A stretch of 49,333 nt of DNA from CAZLIC01 sp964559535 (GCA_964559535.1 CAZLIC010000024.1:1-49333), one strand, 5' to 3'; positions 33,067 to 43,354 are shown, counted from the stretch's first letter. Numbers and translations: made by a program. Notes: a model not told the origin generated them from the sequence alone.

Positions 33067-34353
33067 TCAGGCAGTCAGGGCGCGGGAAATGTCGTCCAAC
33101 GCCGCACCCAGCGTCGCACGCACGGTAACCGGCACCTTCAGCGGATTGGCTTCCAGCAGGGGAAGCACGGGATTCGACTGCAGGAATGCGCGCATGGCAT
33201 CGACGCGCCGCCTTGCCAGCGCCGCCGCCGCCGCGCGTGCCTCGCCTTGGGCCTGGTCCATTTCGATCAGGGCAATCTGAAGCGGGACCAGATGGCGTTC
33301 TGTCACGCCATTCAGCCCCTTGTCGGCAATGCGTGCGAAAAGCGGCATCCCGTGGTTCCGCATGGCCGCCTGCAACCGGCCCAGCTGGTCGTTCACGGTG
33401 TCCCGCGCGCCCTGCCACACCGGCACCAGCGGTTGCGTCTTCCGGTTACCCTGCGGCTGGGCATTCAGAGCCATCCGCAGTTCGGCAATCCGTGCGGCGG
33501 CCACGGCCATATCCCCGGCCTTCAGCGCCGTGCCGCCGGCAGATGCCAGACGCGCCAGGGCAAGCTTGCGCTCGGCATCCGGTATCGCCGCAACCTGCGC
33601 GGCCAGCGCGCGCAATTCTGCGGCAAGCGCGGCTGCGTCACCCGGGGCGGTCGTACCGGTGGCCGTTGCACCGGGTTTGGCCGGTTGCGACAGGGCGCGT
33701 TCCACCACGGCGATGATCTTTTCCGCCTCGTCAAACGACCCGGACGCCACCATGGTGCCAGCCGTGCGAATGGCCTGGACCAGCCGGTCAACGCCCGGCA
33801 CCCCCTTTTCCGCGGCCGACCGGACCCCGGGCACAAGCTTCTGCAGCCGGTCGTTCAGCGCAGCCTTGCGATCGGTGTCACCGGCAACCGGCAGTTCGGC
33901 CGCTGCGGCGGCGCTGTCCGGCGCGACTTCGGGCGCGACTTCGGGCGCGACTACGGGCGCGACTTCGGGCGCGACTTCTGGCGCGTCGCCGTCTTCTGCC
34001 TCGTCGCCATCCCCGATCACGGCGCCGCTTGGCAGGGTGATCTGCACCTTTGCCATCACGCCGATCGACTTCAGATGACGCTTGGCCAGAAGGGGCAGCG
34101 TTCCGGGAACGTCCGGGTCATCGACGGCAAGGTTGATCAGGCGCCCCTGCACCGTCATGATTCCGCTGCAGCTGATGGCGGGCATGCCCCCCCTGGCCTT
34201 GGCCAGCGGCAGAAGTGCCCGGGCTTCCTTGGTCTTGTGGGCCTCGATCACGACGCCGTCCTTCGTCTTCATCAGCACGAAGTTGTGCGGAATTTTCCGT
34301 GCCGCAGCCATCAGCGCGTTGATTTCATCGGCTGGGTCGTCGCTTGGGGGCAT
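33067..34353 (-). CDS. Unrecognised 428-residue protein upstream of the giant repeat gene
   Basis: The N-terminal domain (about residues 1-110) has NFVLMKTKDGVVIEAHKTKE, GIMTVQGRLINLAV and a predicted alpha/beta mix. It is followed by an acidic linker with five EVAP/VVAP units (about 123-143), then an Ala-rich helical region to the end with LAAELRALAAQVAAIPDAERKL-like heptads. It has no signal peptide or membrane helix. The stop is 14 bases before the start of the giant gene, so the two are probably co-transcribed. I recall loosely similar N-termini near polymorphic toxin loci but cannot name the family. An adaptor, chaperone or structural role is only a guess. Confidence 0.75.
   Translation of the reverse strand: MPPSDDPADEINALMAAARKIPHNFVLMKTKDGVVIEAHKTKEARALLPLAKARGGMPAISCSGIMTVQGRLINLAVDDPDVPGTLPLLAKRHLKSIGVMAKVQITLPSGAVIGDGDEAEDGDAPEVAPEVAPVVAPEVAPEVAPDSAAAAAELPVAGDTDRKAALNDRLQKLVPGVRSAAEKGVPGVDRLVQAIRTAGTMVASGSFDEAEKIIAVVERALSQPAKPGATATGTTAPGDAAALAAELRALAAQVAAIPDAERKLALARLASAGGTALKAGDMAVAAARIAELRMALNAQPQGNRKTQPLVPVWQGARDTVNDQLGRLQAAMRNHGMPLFARIADKGLNGVTERHLVPLQIALIEMDQAQGEARAAAAALARRRVDAMRAFLQSNPVLPLLEANPLKVPVTVRATLGAALDDISRALTA
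33919..33985. repeat. 12-bp tandem repeat (five to six units) in a coding region
   Basis: The unit GGCGCGACTTCG repeats with one or two substitutions (GACTAC once, a final GACTTCTG). It encodes the EVAP repeats on the minus strand. The unit is a multiple of three, so gain or loss of copies keeps the frame. Confidence 0.8.
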
Positions 34354-34388
34354 CTTGCAACCGCAGTGCTGATGGCGAAATCATGCAA

Positions 34389-34557
34389 TCACCGGCAGCA
34401 TAGGGTGCCCCTTGGCCTGGTGCAATCGCCAACCAGGCGGTCGACTTCGCCGAACGGCCGTCGCAACACGTCGTCCCGGATCAGGGCCATTCCGGTGCCA
34501 AGGCCTTGCACCGGATGGCAGGCAAGGCCGCGGCGGCGCAACGGGGGCAAGATGGGC
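34389..34557 (-). pseudogene. Possible remnant of a LysR-type regulator C-terminus
   Basis: The intergenic stretch reads VQGLGTGMALIRDDVLRRPF on the minus strand, resembling the C-terminal GxGxALxRxxLV segment of LysR regulators of the GcvA type. It lacks the rest of the gene and overlaps the end of the EamA gene in another frame. It may be chance in high-GC sequence. Confidence 0.15.
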
Positions 34558-35427
34558 CTAGCTGCCCAGCAGGCACGCCAGGACGACAATCGCTGCGCCG
34601 GTCCACTGCATCAAGGTCATTGTCTCTTGCGGCAGAAGCAGGGTGGCGCTGAGCGTGGCCACAAGGGCCTCGGACATCATCAGGATCGCGGCGCGGCCGG
34701 GAAACAGCACGCGGCAGGCCCAGAAGATGGCCATGATGCTGGGCAAGAGCAGCAGGGCCGAGCCCCCGAATGCCAGGGGAAACACGCCGACCAGTTGCGC
34801 CGGTGTGGGAACGGTGCCGGGGAACATCACCTGCGCCAGCACGGCTCCGGCCAGCACCGCGAACAGGAACTGGTGAAAACTCGTGGCCAGCAGGTTCTCG
34901 CCCGGCCAACGCTTCATGCCCGCCGCGCCGAACGCCCAAAGGACGCCGGAGGCCAGCGCAAGAAGATCGCCGGGACCCAGCGCAGACGCGGGTGCGTCGG
35001 ACGCGCCGGCGATCAAAAGAAACAGGCCCAGCAGACCGGCCGCCACAGTGGCGACACGGCGCAGGTCAAGCTTTTCCGACAGCCAGATCACACCGATGAT
35101 CGTGGACCAGACCGCGGTCAGGTAGAATTCCATGGTCGCGCGGATGACCGGCGCAATGACCATTGCGGTCGAATAGATGCCCATCCCCACGCCCGTCATG
35201 ATGCCGATGAAAAGGGCAGGCCCCGGTCTGGACCAGAGATCGACGCGCCTCCACACCAGCACCGGCAGAAGGACAAGAAGGGGGCAGAAGTTGAAGAACA
35301 CGACGCCCCAGGTGCCTTCAATGCCCAGCCGGCTCATCTCGCGCAGGGGCAGCCAGTACAGGCCCCAGACCGAGGCGCCAAGGACAAGCGCCAGCGAGGC
35401 ACGGCGCTGAAGCGTTGCGTCAGTCAT
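34558..35427 (-). CDS. EamA/DMT-family transporter
   Basis: 289 residues with ten predicted transmembrane helices in two EamA halves (LALVLGASVWGLYWLPLREM at the start of the first; ALASGVLWAFGAAGMKRW starting the second). Members export amino acids or other small metabolites. ATG 35427 (MTDATLQRRASLAL) is preferred over the longer frame, which adds a hydrophilic lead. It lies upstream of the unassigned three-gene unit on the same strand, separated by about 200 bases. The substrate cannot be predicted. Confidence 0.85.
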   Translation of the reverse strand: MTDATLQRRASLALVLGASVWGLYWLPLREMSRLGIEGTWGVVFFNFCPLLVLLPVLVWRRVDLWSRPGPALFIGIMTGVGMGIYSTAMVIAPVIRATMEFYLTAVWSTIIGVIWLSEKLDLRRVATVAAGLLGLFLLIAGASDAPASALGPGDLLALASGVLWAFGAAGMKRWPGENLLATSFHQFLFAVLAGAVLAQVMFPGTVPTPAQLVGVFPLAFGGSALLLLPSIMAIFWACRVLFPGRAAILMMSEALVATLSATLLLPQETMTLMQWTGAAIVVLACLLGS

Positions 35428-35796
35428 GGCGGCGGCTCCGGTGCTGCGCGGCGCAAGGCGTTGGCGCACGCCCCCCGTGGGACGAGTCCGTCAACTTGGC
35501 CGCGTTCCCGACCCTGGCAGTCCGCATGACGCAGCCCTGCGGCTTCGCCGTGGCCAGCGCCGTTGGCGGCGCGTCGCGGCTGATGCTGCGGGCGCGCCAT
35601 GTGACCGGATGTCGTTTCCATCAGAGATGGGTTTAGCCCGGGCCCGGCCCATGGCGATGCAGGGAAACGTCATGTGGCGCGTCCTTCACGGCCACCCGTT
35701 GGTCACCGGGGCAGCCTCCTGGGTGGCAAGGCAGGCGCCTGACGGCATCGCGCCGTACCGACGCCCGTGCAAGCCGAGGCAGCCGCGGCCGGCAGG
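35428..35796. other. Intergenic region without a recognised gene
   Basis: 369 bases between the GntR regulator stop and the EamA gene start. Short frames exist on both strands but none has a ribosome site or family similarity. I see no tRNA, long repeat or clear terminator; CCCGGGCCCGG near 35640 is GC-rich but not a hairpin with a T-run. Confidence 0.4.
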
Positions 35797-36588
35797 TCAG
35801 CGCGCGCTTTCATAGCCGTCCAGCACGTCGCCGGAATCCGCAGCGAAGTAGTCGCTGCGGTCGGCGATCAGGCGCCGGATCATGGTGAAGACGCGCTGCA
35901 CATGCACCTTCATGGCGGCTTCGGCCGCATCCGCATCGCGCCGCAGCAGTCCATCGACCACGGCCGCATGTTCCTGCAGCACCACGTCCAGATGGCTGAC
36001 CAACGGATAGGACATGCGCCGCACGCGGTCGAGCTGCGCCTTGGCGCTGTTGATGATCTTCCAGATATGGGCCGAGGCGCCGAACTCGCAGATCATCGTG
36101 TGGAACGCCTCGTCCAGTTCGTAGAAGGCGTCATAGTCGATATCGGCCGCCATGCGCTTTTGCTGGTGCATGCTGAAGTCGAGCGCCCGCTCGAACTGCG
36201 GGGTCATCTTGCGGGCGGCCAGCCGGACCACCTTCAGCTCTAGCGCCTCGCGCACCAGCTGTCCGTCAAAGACCGACTGCAGGTCGATGCGCGAGACATA
36301 GGTGCCCGAGTTCGGTACCACCGAGACAAGGTTTTCCGCATGCAGCTGCAGGATCGCTTCGCGCAGCGGCGTGCGCGATATCCCCAGCTGTTCGCACAGC
36401 AGCTTTTCGTTGACGATGCTGCCCGGCGCCAGATGCAGGTTGACGATGGCGCGGCGCATGATGTCGTAGACCTGCGCCGTCTTTGGCAGGGAAGGGTCGA
36501 TGCCCGAAATCAGAGACTGCGGAAGCGCTGATGAGGCGGGCCCGTTCTCGGCCTCGTTCAGCGGGTCTTTCTTTCTGGGGCGCGCCAT
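35797..36588 (-). CDS. GntR-family (FCD) regulator of the sugar catabolic locus
   Basis: 263 residues. The winged helix (about residues 35-105) has LHLAPGSIVNEKLLCEQLGI and SRTPLREAILQLHAENLV. The C-terminal FCD domain carries likely metal ligands in ELDEAFHTMI and LQEHAAVVDGLL. FCD regulators usually repress sugar-acid catabolism and release DNA on binding the substrate. It is divergent from the mutarotase and ABC genes. A 17-bp element shared by this gene's promoter region and that of the binding-protein gene is the probable operator. Confidence 0.88.
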   Translation of the reverse strand: MARPRKKDPLNEAENGPASSALPQSLISGIDPSLPKTAQVYDIMRRAIVNLHLAPGSIVNEKLLCEQLGISRTPLREAILQLHAENLVSVVPNSGTYVSRIDLQSVFDGQLVREALELKVVRLAARKMTPQFERALDFSMHQQKRMAADIDYDAFYELDEAFHTMICEFGASAHIWKIINSAKAQLDRVRRMSYPLVSHLDVVLQEHAAVVDGLLRRDADAAEAAMKVHVQRVFTMIRRLIADRSDYFAADSGDVLDGYESAR

Positions 36589-36692
36589 CCGACTGCCTTG
36601 TATCTGCGACGGGACGGGAAAGCACGGACGGGCTTTTCACGTCAATGCCACCCCCACGGCCGCTTGCCGGTTCAAGCCGTCGACCGCATCGG

Positions 36693-36728
36693 TTGACGTT
36701 CTGGAAATACCAATATATCGGTTGTATT
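36693..36728. promoter_or_regulatory. First operator-like site and divergent promoter region
   Basis: ATACCAATATATCGGTT (36707-36723) is the reverse complement, with one mismatch, of a site before the binding-protein gene. Flanking AATAC (36706-36710) and GTATT (36724-36728) form an inverted repeat. TTGACG at 36693-36698 could be a -35 for the rightward promoter, and TTGCAA with TATTTC for the leftward one. The site lies in a 365-base gap that otherwise shows nothing. Regulation by the GntR protein is inferred. Confidence 0.55.
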
Positions 36729-36953
36729 GCAAGCCCCCGGAACCCCTGTCCACCCCGGCGTCCTTTCCGGTTGGCAGGTATCGGGCGGGGCCGAGGGGCC
36801 GGGAGTGTCATGGACGGGGCGATGACGCATGTGGCGCGACCTGCAGGGGCAAATGGCGTCGGCGCAGCCAGGGCAAGGCTTTTGGTGCCGGACCTTCGCA
36901 CGGTCGGATCGCGCGCACCGGATACGACATCAAGCTGACCGGAGGGTTGCAAC

Positions 36954-37283
36954 GTGACAAGATACGGCATGGTCATCGGCCTGCGGCCCGAGCGGGTGGC
37001 CGACTACAAGCGGCTTCACGCCGCCGTCTGGCCCGGCGTGCTGGCGACGATGCGCCGCCATGGCTGGCGCAACTTCGACATTTTCATCAAGGAGCCGGAG
37101 AACCTGCTTTTCGGCACCTTCGAATTCCACGGCGATGACTTTGCGGCGGCGGGGCGGGCCATCGCGGCCGATCCCGAGACGCAGCGCTGGTGGCGCGAAT
37201 GCGAACCCTGTCAGCTGCCCCTGACCACCCGCAAGCCGGGCGAATGGTGGGCGATGATGGACAACATCTTTCACATGGACTGA
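36954..37283 (+). CDS. L-rhamnose mutarotase-like protein
   Basis: 109 residues of the RhaU/RhaM family (dimeric alpha/beta-barrel), which interconvert sugar anomers. MTRYGMVIGLRPERVADYKR, LHAAVWPGVLATMRRHGWRN, NFDIFIKEPENLLFGTFEF and the end WWAMMDNIFHMD are family hallmarks. The likely catalytic His is in KRLHAAVWP. As the first gene rightward of the regulator, it may be co-expressed with the importer, although a 300-base gap and a second operator lie between. The sugar need not be rhamnose. Confidence 0.9.
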   Translation: MTRYGMVIGLRPERVADYKRLHAAVWPGVLATMRRHGWRNFDIFIKEPENLLFGTFEFHGDDFAAAGRAIAADPETQRWWRECEPCQLPLTTRKPGEWWAMMDNIFHMD

Positions 37284-37514
37284 CCACGAACCGCGCCATC
37301 GGCAACTGCCTTGGCGTGGATCTGCGCCGGATCGGCCTGTTGCAGGGTGTGCTCACAAGGGCAGCAGCCGCTTGCCCCAGCCGAAGGCCAGAATGCCAGC
37401 CCATCCTTTGCGCCGGGCTGCACGCCTGTTTGACAGCATTGGCCCTTTGCCCAGCGCCACGAACACGCGACCAGAGGATGCCCCAACATTCCTGCCTCGG
37501 TCCCCAGAAAACGC

Positions 37515-37542
37515 TTGCGCTGAAAAACCGATATATTAGTAT
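37515..37542 (+). promoter_or_regulatory. Second operator-like site over the promoter of the binding-protein gene
   Basis: TTGCGC at 37515-37520 and TAGTAT at 37537-37542 are spaced by 16 bases. AACCGATATATTAGTAT (37526-37542) overlaps this -10 and matches the reverse complement of 36707-36723 at 16 of 17 positions. The overlap suggests repression. The rest of the gap 37284-37583 shows no gene. Confidence 0.55.
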
Positions 37543-37583
37543 CTGGAGGCGCCAGGAATGGCATGTCCTCGGGAGGGATTCTC

Positions 37584-38609
37584 ATGAACGCTATCACCAA
37601 AGCAGCCGTCGGGCTGTTGCTCGGCACGGCAGTCTGTGCCCCGGCCTTTGCCGACCCCGCAACCAAGGTGGCTCTGGTTCCGGGCGGTCCGCATCCCTAC
37701 TTCGCCGCCTGGGAACAGGCCGGCGCCGACGCGATGAAGGACTTCGGCCTGGGTTCGGGCGACTACCGCGTGCCCGCCAAATGGGAGTTGAGCCTGCAGA
37801 GCCAGCTTCTGGAAAGCCTTCTGACGCAGGGCTACAACTCCTTCCTGATCTTCCCCGGTGACGCGGTGGGCACCAGCGCCGTGGCGCAGGAACTGGTTGA
37901 CAACGGCGGCAAGGTCATTGCCACCGCCGGCTGCCTGAAAGACCCCTCGCCCGCTCTGTTCTGCTTTGGCACCGACACCGGCAACTCGGCCTACCTGGGC
38001 GCGAAAGAGCTGATCCGCGTGATGGGCGGCAAGGGCAAGATCGCGCATTTCACCGGCTTCCTGGTGGACCCCAACACGCAGCTGCGCATCGACGCCGTCC
38101 AGCGCGCGGCAGACGAGACGAATGGCGCGGTGGAAGTGGTGCAGGTGATCGCCGACATCGACGCGCCGCAGCCGGCCGAAGAAAAGATCAGCGCCTATCT
38201 TGCGGCCAACGCGGCCAATGTGGACGGCATCGTGACCACCGCCTGGGTGCCCGCCGTCGTGGCGGCCAATGCCCTGCGCAAGATCGGCGACAAGCGGATC
38301 AAGATGGTGGGCATCGACCATGACGAAGTGGTCATCCAGGCCATCGCTGACGGTTTCGTGGACGGAACCATGCTGCAGAACCCCTACGGGCAGGGCTACA
38401 TCGGCTCGTATGTTCTGGACAAGCTGAACGCGGGCTGCACGCTGAAGGACGACGCGCCGTGGAAGTCGAACGCGCTGACGGCCCGGTTCGTGGACAGCGG
38501 CACGGTGTTCGTCGATCAGGCCTCGGCGCCCACCTATGTGAACGCCATGGTCGGCATCACCAAGGACCTGCTGGCGAACTTCGAGAAGGACTTCATGACC
38601 TGCCCGTGA
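37584..38609 (+). CDS. Sugar ABC transporter, periplasmic binding protein (CUT2 type)
   Basis: 341 residues. ATG 37584 follows a GGGAGGG ribosome site, and the product begins with a signal peptide (MNAITKAAVGLLLGTAVCAP, then AFA before DPATK). The mature part has the type I binding-protein outline: KVALVPGGPHPYFAAW at the start, FLIFPGDAVGTS, and VGIDHDEVVIQAIADG. It is the solute receptor for the two permeases and ATPase that follow. The ligand is unknown; the mutarotase and dehydratase suggest a monosaccharide or its acid. A hairpin follows before the permease. Confidence 0.92.
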   Translation: MNAITKAAVGLLLGTAVCAPAFADPATKVALVPGGPHPYFAAWEQAGADAMKDFGLGSGDYRVPAKWELSLQSQLLESLLTQGYNSFLIFPGDAVGTSAVAQELVDNGGKVIATAGCLKDPSPALFCFGTDTGNSAYLGAKELIRVMGGKGKIAHFTGFLVDPNTQLRIDAVQRAADETNGAVEVVQVIADIDAPQPAEEKISAYLAANAANVDGIVTTAWVPAVVAANALRKIGDKRIKMVGIDHDEVVIQAIADGFVDGTMLQNPYGQGYIGSYVLDKLNAGCTLKDDAPWKSNALTARFVDSGTVFVDQASAPTYVNAMVGITKDLLANFEKDFMTCP

Positions 38610-38633
38610 AGCCCCTCCCTGTTTCACTGGTCC

Positions 38634-38675
38634 TGTGGCGGCGGGCCTCCGGGGCTGCCGCCACATCCTTTCCCC
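38634..38675 (+). terminator. Hairpin after the CUT2 binding-protein gene
   Basis: Nine-base arms TGTGGCGGC (38634-38642) and GCCGCCACA (38657-38665) with a 14-base loop are followed by TCCTTTCCCC. It is a weak intrinsic terminator, 25 bases after the stop and within the operon. Confidence 0.5.
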
Positions 38676-38697
38676 TGCTGGCGGACCGACCGTACCC

Positions 38698-39735
38698 ATG
38701 AACGATGCAATGACCTCGGCGGACACCGCCCTGCCGCAGGCCGCCGCAGTTGGGCAAGCCTCGGGCGGGATGCGGCTCCTGCTTGGCAACGAGTTTGGCC
38801 TTGCCGTCCTGATCGCACTTACCGTGCTGGTCTTCGCCGCAACGCTTGACGGTTTCACCTCGCCGTTCAGCTTGTTCACCATCGGGCGGCAGATCGGCAT
38901 CGACACGATGATCGGGCTGGCCATGATGGCGGTGATCGTCACCGGCGGCCTTGACCTGTCGGTCGGGGCCATCGGCGTCTGTGCCGCCATGGCCTTCGGC
39001 TGGCTGGCGCAGGTCGTCGGGCTTCCGCTTCCCGTGGCCGTGCTCTTGGCGGTGCTGTTCGGCGGAACGCTCGGCTTCATCAACGGACATACGGTGGTCC
39101 GGTCGGGCGTCCACAGCTTCATCATCACGCTGGCCAGCATGAGCATCTTCTTCGGCGTGATGATCTTCCTGACCAAGGCCGCCGCCTTCAACGGCCTGCC
39201 ACCCGAAGTTGCGGCCTTTGGCAAGATGCGGTTCTTCAAGCTGGTCTCGCCGCTGTTGCTGATCTCGGTCGCGATGTGCGCGGCGCTGGTGGTGCTGTAC
39301 CGGCTGACGACGCTGGGCCGCCAGATGCTGGCGGTCGGCGCGAACCCGCGCGCGGCCGAACTTTCGGGCATCCGCACGGGGCGCATCGTTACCGCATGTC
39401 ACATGCTGACCGGGCTTCTGGCCGCCATCGCCGGGCTGATGGTCACGGCGCGCACGGGTGCCGCCGTGCCGTCGATGGCGGGGCAACTGGGACAGGACTG
39501 GCTTTTGCCTGCCTTCCTGGCGCCGGTTCTGGGCGGCACGCTCTTGTCGGGCGGCCGCGTGTCGGTTGTGGGCACGCTGCTGGGGGCCACCTTCGTGAAC
39601 GTGATGACCTCGGGCCTGCTGCTGATGCGGGTGGGCGAGTTCTGGATCCTGGCCTTTCTGGGCATGATGCTGCTCTTGGCCGTGCTGGCCGACCGCGCGC
39701 GTCAGGTGTTCCTGAAGTCGCGGGGGATGATCTGA
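38698..39735 (+). CDS. Sugar ABC transporter permease (CUT2 type), first
   Basis: 345 residues, eight or more transmembrane helices, RbsC/RhaP-like. Motifs are VTGGLDLSVGAIG, GFINGHTVV, the coupling segment GANPRAAELSGIRTGRI, and PVLGGTLLSGGRVSVVGTL. ATG 38698 is preferred since MNDAMTSADTALPQ leads into the first helix; the frame is open upstream through the hairpin. It ends in TGATG, overlapping the second permease. Confidence 0.9.
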   Translation: MNDAMTSADTALPQAAAVGQASGGMRLLLGNEFGLAVLIALTVLVFAATLDGFTSPFSLFTIGRQIGIDTMIGLAMMAVIVTGGLDLSVGAIGVCAAMAFGWLAQVVGLPLPVAVLLAVLFGGTLGFINGHTVVRSGVHSFIITLASMSIFFGVMIFLTKAAAFNGLPPEVAAFGKMRFFKLVSPLLLISVAMCAALVVLYRLTTLGRQMLAVGANPRAAELSGIRTGRIVTACHMLTGLLAAIAGLMVTARTGAAVPSMAGQLGQDWLLPAFLAPVLGGTLLSGGRVSVVGTLLGATFVNVMTSGLLLMRVGEFWILAFLGMMLLLAVLADRARQVFLKSRGMI

Positions 39736-40723
39736 TGGCCGACCGTCGCGACAGCGCCCTGACGCAGGCCTTCGACAATGACTGGATCGGACCCGGACTT
39801 GTCAGCCTGTTTGCCGTCATCGGCATCAGCCTGTTCCAGCCGGCCTTCCTGTCGGCCTTCAACATCTTCGTCCTGTTGTCCGCGATCTCGATCAACATGG
39901 TCATCGCACTGGGTCAGCTGGTGATCATCGGCCTTGGCCAGATGAACCTTGCGCTTGGCTCGATCGGCGGCCTGGTGGCGATCAGCTTTGTCGGCATGAT
40001 CGAGCGGTTGGGCGTGCCGGTGCCCCTGGCGCTGGCCTTTGCCCTGGGCATCGGCATCGCGGCCGGCATGGCAGGCGGCTACATCATTGCCCGCACCGCG
40101 ATTTCGGCCTTCATCATCACCCTGGCCGGCCTGCAGATCTTCAAGGGCATCAACCTGGGCGTCACCGAAGCGCAGCCGTTCTACCAGGTGCCCGACGTGG
40201 TGAAGGCCTTCGGCTCGGGCTCGGTGGTTGGCCCGATTCCATGGTTGGTGGTGCCCATGGTTCTGGCCAGCCTGGGCATGTGGGTGCTGTTCAACCGCCT
40301 GCGCATCGGGCGGCACATCCTGGCCCTGGGCTCGAACCCCCACGCCGCCGAACTGTCGGGCATCGATCCGCGGGCCACCATCGTGTGGGCGCATGGCATC
40401 TCGGGCCTTCTGGCCGCGGTGGCCGGGGTCATGCTGGTGGCGCGTCTGCAGATCGGCCAGCCCACCATCGGCGACGACTGGCTGATTTCGTCCTTTGCCG
40501 CGCCGGTGATCGGCGGGGCGGTGCTGACGGGGGGCCGCGTGTCGGTGGCGGGCACGTTCTTCGGCGTCGTCATCATTGCCATCATCACGCAGGGGCTGGT
40601 GATGTTCAACATCGACCCCTTCGTGGTGCAGATCGTGCTGGGCGGCCTGATCCTTTGGGCAGTGGGCGTGAACCGCCTGCGCGAGGTGCGGATCGCCCGC
40701 GTGCAGGCACGCGGAGGTGCCCG

Positions 40724-40727
<4 letters not shown>
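39735..40727 (+). CDS. Sugar ABC transporter permease (CUT2 type), second
   Basis: 330 residues, the partner permease. It contains GLGQMNLALGSIGGLVA, GGYIIARTAISAFIITL, GSNPHAAELSGIDPRATIV and PVIGGAVLTGGRVSVAGTFF. Start ATG 39735 overlaps the previous stop; the stop overlaps the ATPase start by ATGA. Two different permeases form a heterodimer, as in RhaPQ of rhizobia. Confidence 0.9.
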
Positions 40728-42235
<1,508 letters not shown>

Positions 42236-42244
42236 GGGGGAAAG

Positions 42245-43354
42245 ATGGCAAGGATCACCCGCGTCGAGGCCCTGATGGTCGACCTGGTGCCCAAGGTGCG
42301 GCGCACCGACGCGATCCAGTCCTTTGTCAGCCAGGAAACCCCCATCGTCCGCATCACCGATGCCGATGGCGCCACCGGCACCGGCTACAGCTATACCATC
42401 GGCACCGGCGGTCCCTCGGTGATGGCGCTGATCCGCCACACGCTGGCCCCGGCCCTGATCGGTCGCGAGGCGGCCGAGGTGGAACGCCTGTGGCGCGACC
42501 TTCTGTTCCTTACGCATGCAACCTCAGTGGGCGCGATCACCGCGCTGGCGCAGGCCGCCATCGACACCGCGCTGTGGGACCTGCGCTGCCGCAAGGCGGG
42601 GCTGCCGCTGCACGTCATGGCAGGCGGCGCGCAGGCCCACGTGCCGCTGTACACCACCGAAGGCGGCTGGCTGCACATCGACACAGCGGAACTGGTGGAC
42701 GACGCCCTGCGCGCCCGCGCGGCGGGCTTTGGCGGGTCGAAGATCAAGATCGGCCGCCCGCATGTGTCCGAGGACGTTGCCCGCCTGTCGGCCGTGCGTG
42801 CGGCGGTGGGGCCGGCCTTCGAGATCATGACCGATGCCAACCAGCGCTTCACGGTCGACGAGGCCATCCGCCGCGCCCGCTGCCTGACGCCGCTGGACAT
42901 CGCCTGGCTGGAAGAACCGCTGCCCGCCGACGACCTGTCGGGCCACCAGCGGCTGTCCGAGACGACGACCCTGCCCATCGCTGTGGGCGAAAGCCTGTAC
43001 TCCCCCCAGCACTTCCGCGAATACCTGCAGCGCGGGGCCTGCTCCATCGTCCAGGTCGATGTTGCCCGGATTGGCGGCATCACGCCCTGGCTGAAGGTCG
43101 CGCATCTGGCCGAGACGTTCAACGTGCCGGTCTGCCCGCACTTCCTGATGGAGCTGCATGTGGCGCTGGCCTGCGCGGTGCCGAACGCCCGGTGGGTCGA
43201 GTACATCCCGCAGCTTGACAGCCTGACGACCGCACCGATGCAGATAGCGGATGGCCACGCGGTGCCCTCTGACGCACCAGGGCTGGGCATCGCCTGGGAC
43301 GATGCCGCGGTTGCCCGCGCAACGGTTGCTGGCTCTGCCTTTGCGATTGCCTGA
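42245..43354 (+). CDS. Mandelate racemase/enolase-superfamily sugar acid dehydratase
   Basis: 369 residues. The capping domain is at the N-terminus, then the barrel with Lys166 and Lys168 (SKIKIG), metal ligands Asp197 (TDANQ), Glu223 (LEEP) and Glu249 (GES), and the His299-Asp272 pair (CPHF; VQVDV). That set matches the mandelate racemase subgroup, most members of which dehydrate acid sugars. The sequence looks closer to talarate/galactarate-type enzymes than to rhamnonate dehydratase, but the substrate is not fixed. A strong GGGGGAAAG ribosome site precedes ATG 42245. Confidence 0.88.
   Translation: MARITRVEALMVDLVPKVRRTDAIQSFVSQETPIVRITDADGATGTGYSYTIGTGGPSVMALIRHTLAPALIGREAAEVERLWRDLLFLTHATSVGAITALAQAAIDTALWDLRCRKAGLPLHVMAGGAQAHVPLYTTEGGWLHIDTAELVDDALRARAAGFGGSKIKIGRPHVSEDVARLSAVRAAVGPAFEIMTDANQRFTVDEAIRRARCLTPLDIAWLEEPLPADDLSGHQRLSETTTLPIAVGESLYSPQHFREYLQRGACSIVQVDVARIGGITPWLKVAHLAETFNVPVCPHFLMELHVALACAVPNARWVEYIPQLDSLTTAPMQIADGHAVPSDAPGLGIAWDDAAVARATVAGSAFAIA

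Noticed and set aside
33919..33985. CRISPR-like short repeat array
   Set aside because: Units are 12 bp and contiguous with no spacers, and they lie in a coding frame.
32899..35529. Plus-strand frame with RDFGRDFG repeats opposite the EVAP gene and the EamA gene
   Set aside because: The repeats come from the 12-bp minisatellite read on the other strand; the frame crosses the clear EamA transporter gene in antisense.
35470..35796. Short frames in the gap before the GntR regulator
   Set aside because: No ribosome site, no similarity, and composition of non-coding GC-rich DNA.
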